This document shows positions 1 through 7,335 of a DNA stretch of 53,474 nt, in pieces; position 1 is the stretch's first letter; the number at the start of each line of letters is the position of its first letter. The position numbers and the translations under genes were made by a program. The stretch spans positions 1-53,474 of the forward strand of contig CAYGFI010000014.1 of NCBI GenBank assembly GCA_964349045.1, given 5' to 3'. The notes beneath the pieces are model-generated. The model ran no database searches. It had not been told where the DNA came from and saw only the letters and a list, made by a program, of their open reading frames with translations. This DNA is from JACJXF01 sp964349045 (GTDB lineage: Bacteria > Bacteroidota > Bacteroidia > Bacteroidales > GCA-2748055).

Positions 1-316
1 ATAGGCTGAAAATAAAGCGAGTACCTCTTTGGGATAATAATAAAAAGGAATTGCAACAACAAAAACTAAATAGATGTCTCAAGTATATAAGTGAAAAACT
101 CCAGCTTTCAGTGGATTTAAGGTGCAAAAACCGGACACCTTGACCACATCTGGCCGTTTCAATTGCAATGATCATAAATATTTTAACAACAAGCACTTAA
201 TTCCGGCCAGGGGTGGCCAATTTACTCCGGTGAAAAGTGGTCAGAGCACTGGATTCTCCACACCGGATAAGAGACCAGAATATTGTTATTATAAGGATAA
301 TTTGGTATGGCCTAAA
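1..316. other. Left flank, no confident gene; possible IS-like terminal repeats
   Basis: One frame is open from the window edge to a stop at 144-146 and could be the end of a gene that starts outside the window. I do not recognise it. From about 131 to 265 there are repeated blocks of the type GTGGYCA followed by CCGG, for example around 213-230 and 238-254. These resemble the multiple end repeats of IS21-family elements in Bacteroidota. Positions up to about 316 are the 3' exon side of the group II intron. Confidence 0.3.
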
Positions 317-360
317 ATCGGATAGGAGAAACGGGATTAGTTCCCGTTTCGACCTTCCAC

Positions 361-392
361 ACCACCGTGCGTACCGTTCGGTACACGGCGGT
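361..392 (-). ncRNA. Group II intron domain V (with domain VI just 3')
   Basis: On the minus strand a 9-bp helix (ACCGCCGTG with CACGGTGGT) encloses a two-base CG bulge on its 3' side and a four-base TACC/GGTA helix closed by a GAAC loop. That is the size and shape of the group II catalytic domain V. An 8-bp hairpin (AAACGGGA/TCCCGTTT) at about 325-350 follows and fits domain VI. Confidence 0.8.
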
Positions 393-395
393 TTC

Positions 396-1703
396 TTAAT
401 TTACGCCATTGACCTTCCGAAAATAATCCGAAAAGAAGATATATCCTGCAAGTTTAAGACGGTCGATGGTGATAGACCTATTTAAGATAGGGCTATTGGC
501 AATACGCCAGTAGCCTTTTCTCGTGTTAGCGTATTCCCATGCCTTGGATTTTACAATACCAAGTTTAATGAGATTCCGCAATCGTGTCCTTACGCGTTTC
601 CATTGTTTCCATATTACCATACGTAAACGTCTGCGATACCATTCGTCTACTTTAGGAAGAAGACTCTTCATATCGCCTAACCTAAAGTAGTTCACCCAGC
701 CCGTGATGTACTCTCTGAGTGCTTCTTTCCGTCTTGCATCTCCCCAACCATTGCTCCTTGATGTCAGCTCCTTTATTCGCGCCTTCATTTTGGTAATGGT
801 CTTTGGATGTACACGTAACCGTCCTCCTGTCTCATTTTCATAAAACGAGTATCCCAAAAATTTTATCTTTGAGATATAAGCTACTGCCGTCTTTTCTCTG
901 TTTACTTTCAAGAACAATTTCTCTTCGATGTACGGGATGATGTTTGCCAATGTCCGTTCGGCACTCCTTTTGCTTTTGCATAGAATGACCAAATCATCTG
1001 CATAGCGTACAAAGCGATGTCCTCGCCTTTCGAGTTCCCTGTCCAGCTCATTAAGCATGATGTTGCTCAATAGTGGACTTAGCGGTCCTCCCTGTGGTAC
1101 ACCTATCATCGTTTCCTCAAACTTATTCCGCACTACTACTCCCGCATGAAGGTATTTGTGGATAAGTGATATGACTCGTCCATCTTTTACCCCCTTTGAT
1201 AATACTTCTATCAGTTTACTCTGATTTACCGTATCGAAGAACTTCTCCAAGTCCATATCAACAGCATATTTATAACCCTCTGTGATATAATCCTTGCATT
1301 TGTTCAATGCCTGGTGAGCATTGCGTTTTGGTCTGAAGCCGTAGCTATTTACCGAGAACTGCTCCTCGTAAACAGGTGATAAAACCTGTGCAATAGCCTG
1401 TTGGACGACACGGTCAACTACCGTGGGGATGCCCAGCATTCTTTTCTCCTTTTTGTCCTTAGGTATTTCTACCCGTCGAACTGGATTTGGACGGTAAGTC
1501 CCGTCCATTATGGACTGTAGTAACTCTGTCTTGTTGTTGACAAGGTAATCCTTAAGGGATTCAACTTCCATCTTGTCTACGCCTCCTTTGCCTTTGTTGC
1601 TATAAACCCGTTTATAGGCTTTGTTCAAATTCATCGGGGACAAGATGTCCTCCAGTAATCCATAATTCCGTTGGTCGGCATTAGTGATGTTGTTTTCAGT
1701 CAT
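396..1703 (-). CDS. ltrA: Group II intron reverse transcriptase/maturase
   Basis: A 435-aa intron-encoded protein that reverse transcribes the intron RNA at the target and helps it splice. Visible features are the N-terminal RT blocks, the PQGGPLSPLLSNIMLNELD motif, the catalytic YADD motif in RYADDLVIL, and a C-terminal GIIM/maturase domain with a VNYFRLG segment. No HNH endonuclease follows, which fits class IIC. The frame stays open 40 codons further upstream to 1823, but family similarity starts at the ATG at 1703. The gene lies in the intron's domain IV position, upstream of domain V. It appears intact. Confidence 0.93.
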   Translation of the reverse strand: MTENNITNADQRNYGLLEDILSPMNLNKAYKRVYSNKGKGGVDKMEVESLKDYLVNNKTELLQSIMDGTYRPNPVRRVEIPKDKKEKRMLGIPTVVDRVVQQAIAQVLSPVYEEQFSVNSYGFRPKRNAHQALNKCKDYITEGYKYAVDMDLEKFFDTVNQSKLIEVLSKGVKDGRVISLIHKYLHAGVVVRNKFEETMIGVPQGGPLSPLLSNIMLNELDRELERRGHRFVRYADDLVILCKSKRSAERTLANIIPYIEEKLFLKVNREKTAVAYISKIKFLGYSFYENETGGRLRVHPKTITKMKARIKELTSRSNGWGDARRKEALREYITGWVNYFRLGDMKSLLPKVDEWYRRRLRMVIWKQWKRVRTRLRNLIKLGIVKSKAWEYANTRKGYWRIANSPILNRSITIDRLKLAGYIFFSDYFRKVNGVN

Positions 1704-2210
1704 CCAAATATAGGTCTGCCCTCCTACATACCTTTCGGGTTCCGCCCTATCTCTTTGTAGGCAGGTATCTTGCGATATTTTCTGCTTTCTTCCCTTCATT
1801 TGGTGACATTCATTTACTCTCACTTCTTAAGATTCAGCCCTTCTCCCGATATAATCGGGATACTATGGCCTCGGCTGACTTCTCACAGTAAATCTTGTTT
1901 CAACCGTGCTTCTTACTTCGTTTCCACACGTCTGTGAGACCTCCCGTGGTAAGACAAATAACCTTCATTCCATGCACCCGCACCATTTACACCCCGATGT
2001 CCGTGTAGCTTTTGGATTTCGCTTTGTATTGCAAGCTCGTCCCATCGGGTATGCCTGATGATGTTCGTGTTCCTCAGGTCGGAACTTTGCCTCCAGCTTC
2101 CTTCAGATTCCACCTCGCAGTGGACACCCTTGCTATTGGCTAATGGTTGGCAACTACAAACCCCCATAACGGACTTCCACCGTCAAGTTATTTGCCATGC
2201 ACGGCACACA

Positions 2211-2248
2211 ATAAAAAACACCGTAAATACTGAGTTTTACGGTGTTTT
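2211..2248 (-). terminator. Rho-independent terminator, original ssrA terminator
   Basis: An AAAACACCGTAAA/TTTTACGGTGTTTT-type stem (2215-2248) has an 8-base loop and, on the minus strand, a T-run. It lies 22 bases past the displaced copy of the ssrA 3' end (2271-2285). This is the spacing expected for the tmRNA's own terminator before phage integration. Confidence 0.85.
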
Positions 2249-2270
2249 ACTTTAATTTTGTATCAAAAAA

Positions 2271-2285
2271 GTGGAGCTGCGGGGG
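2271..2285 (-). repeat. attL, displaced copy of ssrA 3' end
   Basis: The plus strand reads GTGGAGCTGCGGGGG. It matches the ssrA 3' end at 50680-50694 except at 2278 (T, against C at 50687). This copy would pair better with the ssrA 5' acceptor strand: it gives U6-A rather than U6-G. That suggests it is the original host end. Confidence 0.8.
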
Positions 2286-2400
2286 TGCGCTTACCCCCTG
2301 TATCTGCCTGTTAATGCACTACTTAAAATTTGTATCCCATGTAACTTTGTAACTTTTTGCTTTTTTGTAGGTAGGTACATGGATTTGTGTATGTCAATAT
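2286..2400. other. Left attachment-site arm, no gene
   Basis: This is phage sequence between the att core and the first gene. It contains a GGGGGT/ACCCCC inverted repeat (2281-2298) running out of the core. It also has two direct copies of TGTAACTT near 2340-2356, which could be integrase arm sites. The second point is inference only. Confidence 0.4.
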
Positions 2401-2778
2401 TTAATTCGTGGCTAACTTAGTCCCTTCATATTTCCTTCTGAACAGAGTATAAGCCTTATACCTGTAATAATTGGGATGAGCTTGTATTTTTTCATATAGT
2501 TCATCAAGATGAAGTTTGGGTTCAGTTATTTTATCCTGGTACTCATTTTCCAAATTAAGGTAAGCCCGAAATCCTATCAATTGAGGAATAGATAATCCAT
2601 TAGACTCATCCTCTACTTCAGCAGCCTTCGTATATATAACCATTGGATCATCCAAAATAATAACATGTGGATCCAATTTATACGAGTTCTGTATCTTTCC
2701 ACGCTCGGGGTACCATTCCTTCGTACAATCCTTAAACCCGAATTCAATTAAATACTTCTTAATTTCTTTGTTAGTCAT
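2401..2778 (-). CDS. Conserved hypothetical protein in the repressor operon
   Basis: A 125-aa soluble, charged protein that I do not recognise. It starts in a four-base overlap with the end of the upstream repressor gene (2775-2778), so the two are probably co-transcribed and translationally coupled. There is no signal peptide, membrane segment or obvious motif. Its place as the last gene of the leftward lysogeny operon next to attL suggests a role in lysogeny control or a lysogenic-conversion trait, but the sequence does not show which. Confidence 0.7.
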   Translation of the reverse strand: MTNKEIKKYLIEFGFKDCTKEWYPERGKIQNSYKLDPHVIILDDPMVIYTKAAEVEDESNGLSIPQLIGFRAYLNLENEYQDKITEPKLHLDELYEKIQAHPNYYRYKAYTLFRRKYEGTKLATN

Positions 2779-3104
2779 CGTGTGGTCTTTTTAATCAATT
2801 CATTATACTCCGCTTCATCTAATTCAACCTCTACCATCACCCGGCGTTTCGGTGATCTGTTGTATTTAGCTTCAGGCTCAGCAAACTTTTGAGGATCCTC
2901 TTCTATCAACCTATTCGTATAATAATCAAACAAATTAATCCCTAATATTTTGCACATTAAGAAAAGCTTCTCGGAGTCAACACTTTCCCTGGTGAATATG
3001 CTATAGAGGTTTCGCGGTGATGTATTAAGATCACTTGCAAATAACGACGTCTTGATTCTGCTTTTTTTAAATGCTCTTTCGATATACTGCCCAATTATCT
3101 CCAT
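2775..3104 (-). CDS. XRE-like HTH repressor, probable phage repressor
   Basis: A 109-aa protein. The N-terminal 70 residues fit a helix-turn-helix of the XRE/Cro-CI type: an ERAFKKSRIK helix, a turn, then ASDLNTSPRNLYSIF as the recognition region, followed by a CKILGINLFDYY helix. The tail is basic then acidic. It diverges from the Cro-like gene at 3287, the standard lysogeny switch layout. The frame can be extended to a TTG at 3125, but a TATTTTTG -7-like box lies over that position (3123-3130), so the ATG at 3104 is the likelier start. Confidence 0.75.
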   Translation of the reverse strand: MEIIGQYIERAFKKSRIKTSLFASDLNTSPRNLYSIFTRESVDSEKLFLMCKILGINLFDYYTNRLIEEDPQKFAEPEAKYNRSPKRRVMVEVELDEAEYNELIKKTTR

Positions 3105-3286
3105 CTCAATGTAATTATATTTCAAAAATAGTGCTATGAAACTTCCTGAATATCAATATTAATGACTTTTAATTTCTCTTTTTGTGTATTTTACTTGCTT
3201 ATTTGAATTCTTTATTCTTATTTTGTGAATACAAATTACAGATTGTTAATATAACTCTGAAATATTCTATCATAAATATGTAAAAA
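3105..3286. promoter_or_regulatory. Divergent lysogeny-switch intergenic region
   Basis: An AT-rich region between repressor and Cro-like genes. On the plus strand, TTTACTTG (3190-3197) is followed after 20 bases by TTATTTTG (3218-3225), a plausible -33/-7 pair for the rightward early operon. On the minus strand, TATTTTTG (3130 to 3123) fits the -7 box for the repressor. Operators are likely here, but no clear repeated site stands out. Confidence 0.55.
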
Positions 3287-3505
3287 ATGAACTTTAAAGA
3301 CTACTATCAAGCACTTCCAGATCAAAGTCCAAAAGTCATACTTAGAGATAAATTACTCTCGGCACTTGACATGAAATATTCAACCTTTTATCAAAAGATA
3401 AATACAGGATCCTTCAATAAACTTGAACGTGAAAAAATCGCACAGGTATTAAGAACTCCTGTTAATGAATTATTTCCTGAACATTTACAAGAAGTAAGGC
3501 CATGA
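3287..3505 (+). CDS. Small Cro-like HTH protein
   Basis: A 72-aa protein with a compact helix-turn-helix. The segment KVILRDKLLSALDMKYSTFYQKINTG reads as helix, turn and recognition helix, followed by EREKIAQVLRTPVNELFPE, typical of small Bacteroidota HTH regulators. It is the first gene of the rightward early operon and faces the repressor, so a Cro-type role in the lytic switch is the natural inference. Its stop overlaps the next start by four bases (3502-3505). An excisionase role cannot be excluded. Confidence 0.7.
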   Translation: MNFKDYYQALPDQSPKVILRDKLLSALDMKYSTFYQKINTGSFNKLEREKIAQVLRTPVNELFPEHLQEVRP

Positions 3506-4044
3506 TCGAAATCTACTGGAACACCACAAAAGACATGCTCCTGCATGAAAACCTCGCGACCGGTGAAGTAACCAGATTCGATAAGCTCCCCAGGAGTTTC
3601 TTTATCAACCTGGATAAAAAGATCAGGGAAACCTATCCGGAACAACACGCAGAGTTATGCAGGATAATTGGTGAAGGTCCTCGTGAATATGGTAGAGTTT
3701 ACCAATTCTGCACCTGCAACTTCTCTTCCCGGGATGGTAATGCCGATATCGACGACGATGGCAACTTCATCTTCGAAAAAGTCTCATGTCCCATCCGCCA
3801 CGTCTGCAAAAGAACAACCTGCAGGGCTACCATGACCGGTAAGCTGTCAACCCGCGAGCTCCAGGTAGTCTCTTTTTTTGCAGAAGGGTACCCCGAAGAA
3901 GAAATTGGCGAACGGCTCTTTATCTCAAAAGCCACAGTCCACAATCACATCACGCATATATACCAGAAGCTCTCCTTTACCGGATCCAGCAATCCGGATC
4001 GGCAGCTGGTGGCGTATGCCATTAAGAATAAATTAACTCATTAG
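3502..4044 (+). CDS. LuxR-type HTH regulator with N-terminal cysteine cluster
   Basis: A 180-aa protein. The C-terminal part (about residues 113-175) is a LuxR/GerE helix-turn-helix: LSTRELQVVSFFAEGYPEEEIGERLF, then ISKATVHNHITHIYQKL. The middle (about 69-108) has six cysteines in CTC, SCPIRHVC and TTC spacing, which could bind a metal. The N-terminus resembles no sensor domain I can name. It is translationally coupled to the Cro-like gene. It is the best sequence-visible candidate in the phage for a transcription activator of later genes, though that is inference. Confidence 0.75.
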   Translation: MIEIYWNTTKDMLLHENLATGEVTRFDKLPRSFFINLDKKIRETYPEQHAELCRIIGEGPREYGRVYQFCTCNFSSRDGNADIDDDGNFIFEKVSCPIRHVCKRTTCRATMTGKLSTRELQVVSFFAEGYPEEEIGERLFISKATVHNHITHIYQKLSFTGSSNPDRQLVAYAIKNKLTH

Positions 4045-4053
4045 CAGACACTC

Positions 4054-4416
4054 ATGAAATGCACCACAAAATATTGTAGAAACCAGGCCAGTAAGCATAG
4101 AAGGATATGCCATAAATGCAGGTCTAAAAAATATAAGGAACTCCATCCAACCGAGTACTTCTTTAATGCTTTAAGATCAAATGCCAGGAGAAGGGGTAAA
4201 GAATTCTCGTTGCGAATAAATGAGTTCAGGATGTTTTGCTCACAACACGGTTACCTGGAATACAAAGGGAAGCAACCAGGATCATTATCCATTGACCGGA
4301 TAGATAATCAAAGAGGATATTCCATCGATAACATTCAATTATTATCTCTTTCAAGAAATTCACGAAAAGAAAATATCAGAAGGCAAACCGGCGATTATGC
4401 AGATTCTCCATTTTAA
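4054..4416 (+). CDS. HNH-like endonuclease with zinc-ribbon N-terminus
   Basis: A 120-aa protein. The N-terminus carries CxxxxC and CHKC cysteine pairs (residues 3-24). The C-terminus shows the HNH-type signature SIDRIDN..GYSIDNIQLLSLSRNSRK, where SIDRID occupies the place of the usual HxDH. Similar small proteins occur in many phage early regions as homing or packaging-linked nucleases. The first catalytic His is not obvious, so activity is uncertain. It is the last gene before a terminator at 4501. Confidence 0.6.
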   Translation: MKCTTKYCRNQASKHRRICHKCRSKKYKELHPTEYFFNALRSNARRRGKEFSLRINEFRMFCSQHGYLEYKGKQPGSLSIDRIDNQRGYSIDNIQLLSLSRNSRKENIRRQTGDYADSPF

Positions 4417-4427
4417 TATAAAACATT

Positions 4428-4442
4428 AGCGTCCCCACGCTT
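4428..4442. promoter_or_regulatory. Palindromic site shared with the integrase promoter
   Basis: An AGCGT-CCCC-ACGCT inverted repeat. The 14 bases GCGTCCCCACGCTT (4429-4442) recur exactly at 50571-50584, upstream of the integrase gene. It could be an operator for a phage regulator. A weak terminator is the alternative here. Confidence 0.45.
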
Positions 4443-4500
4443 TTAACGGGTTTCTGCATTCCCAAAAAAATGTTGCGTTCTTTTTCTGGTAACGAAAGCG

Positions 4501-4532
4501 TAATGGGGCAGAGGTTTGGTTCTGCCCCATTA
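4501..4532 (+). terminator. Hairpin terminator or leader hairpin
   Basis: TAATGGGGCAGA and TCTGCCCCATTA form a perfect 12-bp stem with an 8-base loop. Only a short T-run follows, so it may be a weak terminator or a structured leader 20 bases ahead of the next start. Confidence 0.65.
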
Positions 4533-4552
4533 TTTCACTAAAAACTCAAACT

Positions 4553-4699
4553 ATGCAAGAACCAAATTCACCCCAGGCAAATTCAGGACCTTCAAACGAT
4601 TTCATGGATGATTATGAAATCCTGGCCCAACACTATCTGACTGACAAAGATTTAGAGGATTGTAAAATTAAACACCTGAGCCATGCGAGATCCAGATAA
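4553..4699 (+). CDS. Small hypothetical protein (48 aa)
   Basis: An ATG at 4553 opens a 48-aa acidic protein rich in Asn, Asp and Ser. It overlaps the start of the next small gene by 17 bases. There is no recognisable domain. It opens a chain of overlapping small early genes on the same strand, which is the main support for it being real. Confidence 0.5.
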   Translation: MQEPNSPQANSGPSNDFMDDYEILAQHYLTDKDLEDCKIKHLSHARSR

Positions 4700-4850
4700 A
4701 ACACCGGTAGGAAATGGGACCATGATACTCATGCTAATCTTACTTATCATTTTTCTGGTCGCGTTGTTTCATGTAACCTATAAAGCAGGTTATATGAAGG
4801 GTTCGCTCGAAAATCCCCCTCACTATGTCGTCCCTTCCTCTTCATACTGA
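4683..4850 (+). CDS. Small single-pass membrane protein
   Basis: A 55-aa protein with one strong hydrophobic stretch at residues 14-34 (ILMLILLIIFLVALF region) after a short charged N-terminus. The tail is polar. It overlaps both neighbouring small genes, 17 bases upstream and 26 bases downstream. Early phage membrane peptides of this kind sometimes block superinfection, but nothing in the sequence proves that role here. Confidence 0.5.
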   Translation: MRDPDKTPVGNGTMILMLILLIIFLVALFHVTYKAGYMKGSLENPPHYVVPSSSY

Positions 4851-5202
4851 GCTTAGACACTTTATCCTGTCCGTGATCAGGCAGAGGCAGGCGCTGATCC
4901 GGATGGGAAAAAGTAAGCCCGATGCGCGCGCGATGAAGGAAGCCATCGACTACCTGAACCGCCATCTCGACTATTACCCTTTCAATGATGACAGGAAAAT
5001 AGCCGGCTTCTTCCAGCGCAACCAGGATAAAATCCACTTCCTGCTCCCGGGCATAGGCAGTGCCTCTTATGAGAGCCGGATGGAGCAATTCAGAAACTAT
5101 TTACAAATAACTAAAACCATACACTGTAATGAAAATCTTAATAATTGGCAAATTTCAAAAATTAGAAGAAACCCGGCAAAAGTTCCAGCCCTGGGCCGAT
5201 GA
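4825..5202 (+). CDS. Hypothetical early phage protein
   Basis: A 125-aa basic protein, largely helical by residue pattern, with segments RHFILSVIRQRQALIRMG and AMKEAIDYLNRHLDYYPFNDDRKI. I do not recognise it. It overlaps the upstream gene by 26 bases and the downstream DUF4406-like gene by 74 bases. That is long for an operon overlap, so the last 25 residues may not be under the same selection. The dense tiling on one strand supports it being coding. Confidence 0.55.
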   Translation: MSSLPLHTELRHFILSVIRQRQALIRMGKSKPDARAMKEAIDYLNRHLDYYPFNDDRKIAGFFQRNQDKIHFLLPGIGSASYESRMEQFRNYLQITKTIHCNENLNNWQISKIRRNPAKVPALGR

Positions 5203-5671
5203 ACTCCGGAATTTTGGACACGAAGTAATTAACCCCATGGAGATTCTCACAGGCGAAAAAGACTGGTTCGATTCTGCCGGTGAATGCATCAAACTTCTGC
5301 TCGAATGTAACTCAATCTTTTTACTTAACGACTGGAAGAATAGCCCTATCGGCAGACTTTTGTTCTCCCTGGCAATGAATCTCCATTACGATATTTACAT
5401 GGAGCACGATATGATTTTTCTCGAGAAATTGGGAAAAACAGGATCTGAAGCTTCAAATATGAAAATTAGTCCAAACCTCATCATGACCTGGTTGCTGAAA
5501 AAGATCAAAACATGCCAGGATGGGGTTTTCGTAGCCGAAGCCATGAACGACTTAAAAAAAGGTGAGCACTATACCGAAGAGCTTAAAAATTACAATCTGG
5601 TAAGGCAAATTATTGAGCAAACAAATGATAAAAAAACCGAAGCCAGCCATGCCGAAAATAACCCAGGTTAA
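5129..5671 (+). CDS. DUF4406/nucleoside deoxyribosyltransferase-like protein
   Basis: A 180-aa protein. The first 95 residues resemble the DUF4406 fold, which is related to nucleoside 2-deoxyribosyltransferases. A beta-strand start MKILIIGKF is followed by a helix with FGHEVINPMEI, then DWFDSAGECIKLLLECNSIFLLNDWKNSPIGRLLFSLAMNL. This is the family pattern of a cysteine/aspartate before a strand, then W-x-x-S. The C-terminal half is unrelated and charged. Phages often carry such proteins, perhaps acting on nucleotides. The enzymatic role is not demonstrated by any residue I can be sure of. Confidence 0.55.
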   Translation: MKILIIGKFQKLEETRQKFQPWADELRNFGHEVINPMEILTGEKDWFDSAGECIKLLLECNSIFLLNDWKNSPIGRLLFSLAMNLHYDIYMEHDMIFLEKLGKTGSEASNMKISPNLIMTWLLKKIKTCQDGVFVAEAMNDLKKGEHYTEELKNYNLVRQIIEQTNDKKTEASHAENNPG

Positions 5672-5810
5672 CCAGATTGATATCACTCCGGAGAAATTCC
5701 TGAACGCCTGTTCTCCGGAGGAACTTATCGAAGTTGAATTATTACTCTCTTCACCCCATTATCAAAATAAAATGCCACCTCATAATTCAAAAATAATCGA
5801 ACAACCATGA
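5649..5810 (+). CDS. Small hypothetical protein, start uncertain
   Basis: From the ATG at 5649 this gives 53 aa. Other starts at 5613 and 5625 would lengthen the overlap with the upstream gene. The core ITPEKFLNACSPEELIEVELLLSS is helical and recalls small proteins of Bacteroides phage early operons. The stop overlaps the next start by four bases (5807-5810), which supports translation. Confidence 0.55.
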   Translation: MPKITQVNQIDITPEKFLNACSPEELIEVELLLSSPHYQNKMPPHNSKIIEQP

Positions 5811-5965
5811 GCTACGGAACTTGCAAAAAATGCGGATGTACAGAATTCAACCCCTGTAATCATCCTGATTTCGGACCCTGCTGGTGGCTGGATGCAACCC
5901 ATGAATTATGTAGCCATTGCGTGGAGATTCCGGATGACCCAAAAACTCAAAAGCCTAAAAAATAA
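5807..5965 (+). CDS. Small cysteine-rich zinc-binding-type protein
   Basis: A 52-aa protein with cysteines in the pattern CxxCxC (residues 6-11), then C17, C25, and CSHC (35-38). It looks like a compact zinc ribbon or two half-knuckles. Tryptophans W26-W27 lie between. It is coupled to the upstream gene by an ATGA overlap. Function is unknown. Nucleic-acid binding is possible but not shown. Confidence 0.6.
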   Translation: MSYGTCKKCGCTEFNPCNHPDFGPCWWLDATHELCSHCVEIPDDPKTQKPKK

Positions 5966-5974
5966 GCTTATAAA

Positions 5975-6859
5975 ATGCCAATGCCAAATACATATTACCC
6001 TGATGAAATTGTCTTCATGAAGCAGAACTTTTTTAGCATGACTAATTCCCAGCTTCTGGAAGAGATTAACGCAAATCGTCAGAATCACATTCGATTACCG
6101 GGATTAATCCATCAATTTAGAAGATTAGGATTAAGAAGAGAAATACAGATCCGATGGAGTAAGACAGACATTAGTTTTTTAAAAAAGCATTTCCACCTGA
6201 TCGGAGACATGGAACTGGCTGAAATGCTTACGGAAAGGTGTAAAACATGCCGGGTTATTAATCATAAGAAGGTTTACCGGAAATTTACTCATAAGCATAT
6301 CGAGAAGAAAAGAGGTCTTCTTAATTTAAAACGTACCGAACTTGAATTAATAGCCATTAAAAAAAGAAACATCGCCTCAGGAAGGGTTCCTGTCCTGACA
6401 AGCCAGGATAATTATTGGACTCGTGGTATCCGTGTAAAAGCGCAAGAAGAAGATATAAGGTTATGGAGGGATCAGACTGGGAGATTGCTACGCTTCATTA
6501 AGATCAACAGTAGTTTTATTCCCTATACGCGTTGGTTTTATCAGAATTTTATAGGACCGGTACCAAAAAACTGTAAAGTTTACCATATAGACCTGGACTC
6601 GATCAACGATGATCCTGCTAATCTTGAAGTCAGACCATATTCAAGAACCGGATTTAAAGAATATACAAGGGCATTATCACTTATCCGGACAAGGCTCAAC
6701 AATCATTTAAAACAAAAATATTCCACCAGGGAAGAAGAAACGGAATGGCACAAACAATTGAGCCATTTGAGAATTATTGACCGACATATAAAGGCAAAGA
6801 TCGATTTTATTACTAACAGGAAATATTCCATTTATAAGGAGCAAACAGCTGTAGCATGA
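5975..6859 (+). CDS. HNH-type endonuclease-like protein, degenerate motif
   Basis: A 294-aa protein. The N-terminal 110 residues contain two repeats that look like DNA-binding helices (YYPDEIVFMKQNF..MTNSQLLEEIN and KTDISFLKKHF..MELAEMLTE). A Bacteroidota HNH family pattern follows: YTRWFYQNFIGPVPKNCKVYHIDLDSINDDPANLEVR. The usual first His is replaced by Tyr or Thr, but the HxD-N-NL part is present. It could be a homing endonuclease-type gene or a replication-region nuclease. It overlaps the next gene by four bases. Catalytic competence is uncertain. Confidence 0.65.
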   Translation: MPMPNTYYPDEIVFMKQNFFSMTNSQLLEEINANRQNHIRLPGLIHQFRRLGLRREIQIRWSKTDISFLKKHFHLIGDMELAEMLTERCKTCRVINHKKVYRKFTHKHIEKKRGLLNLKRTELELIAIKKRNIASGRVPVLTSQDNYWTRGIRVKAQEEDIRLWRDQTGRLLRFIKINSSFIPYTRWFYQNFIGPVPKNCKVYHIDLDSINDDPANLEVRPYSRTGFKEYTRALSLIRTRLNNHLKQKYSTREEETEWHKQLSHLRIIDRHIKAKIDFITNRKYSIYKEQTAVA

Positions 6860-7029
6860 AACTTACCCCCAAAAAACTATCAGAAACATGGCTAATAACC
6901 GATGGAGAAAACCGGGCATTATTCATCGTCCGGAAAGATTATTCATTCGAGGTCCTCCGGATCCGGGTACGGAATGAATCATTTATCAAAGAAGCAGTAA
7001 AAGCACTAACAAACAAGATCCCCGCATGA
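6856..7029 (+). CDS. Small hypothetical protein (57 aa)
   Basis: A basic 57-aa protein with alternating beta-like strands (TWLITDGENRALFIVR, YSFEVLRIRVR) and a C-terminal helix. Four-base overlaps at both ends (6856-6859 and 7026-7029) show tight translational coupling in the operon and support it as a real gene. No domain recognised. Confidence 0.6.
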   Translation: MKLTPKKLSETWLITDGENRALFIVRKDYSFEVLRIRVRNESFIKEAVKALTNKIPA

Positions 7030-7331
7030 GTAAACAAATCAAACACCCTGAGCCAACACAAAAATATTTTGCAGTTGCTTTCCCGGCTCCAGAGGCAAAG
7101 TCAGCAACAATTGAGAAGAAGGCCATTATAGACTTCATCGACCCGGTAACCGACAAAGAGTACCAGGCAGTACTGGAGGACATGCTCTGGTACCCGGAGA
7201 ATTTCATATCCGACTTTGTCTGCAAACTTCTCCTGCAGAAAACTGCTCAGGAAGTCCGGGATGAAATGGTGCGCAGGTACCGGCTCCGCCCTAAAGAACA
7301 AATTGCAATTATCCAATTTAAAAAACTTTAG
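7026..7331 (+). CDS. Hypothetical protein upstream of primase-helicase
   Basis: A 101-aa protein with no recognised domain. The middle is helical (EYQAVLEDMLWYPENFISDFVCKLLLQ) and the C-terminus is basic (EVRDEMVRRYRLRPKE). It is coupled to the gene upstream by an ATGA overlap and ends five bases before the primase-helicase start. A role as a replication accessory factor is a context-based guess. Confidence 0.6.
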   Translation: MSKQIKHPEPTQKYFAVAFPAPEAKSATIEKKAIIDFIDPVTDKEYQAVLEDMLWYPENFISDFVCKLLLQKTAQEVRDEMVRRYRLRPKEQIAIIQFKKL

Positions 7332-7335
7332 CCAA

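Larger units (their letters stand above)
317..2209 (-). mobile_element. Group II intron, IIC-like, inserted behind the ssrA terminator
   Basis: Read on the minus strand, the element starts with GTGTG at 2209, the conserved group II 5' end. It holds a long non-coding 5' part (domain I and others), then the RT/maturase gene, then a recognisable domain V and a domain VI hairpin. The 3' end is placed near 317, after a CCTATCCGAT sequence that resembles known intron 3' ends. The last few bases of that boundary are uncertain. The insertion point lies directly 3' of a rho-independent terminator, which is the known target preference of class IIC introns. Confidence 0.85.

Noticed and set aside
1913..2167. 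An 84-codon leftward reading frame upstream of the intron RT
   Set aside because: It lies in the structured 5' part (domain I) of the group II intron and has no protein-like pattern.
6986..7316. Leftward reading frames opposite the early genes
   Set aside because: They lie entirely across a tightly coupled rightward operon and read as antisense low-complexity peptides.
7216..7335. Forty extra codons upstream of the primase-helicase
   Set aside because: They overlap the preceding gene in another frame and do not resemble the family's start.
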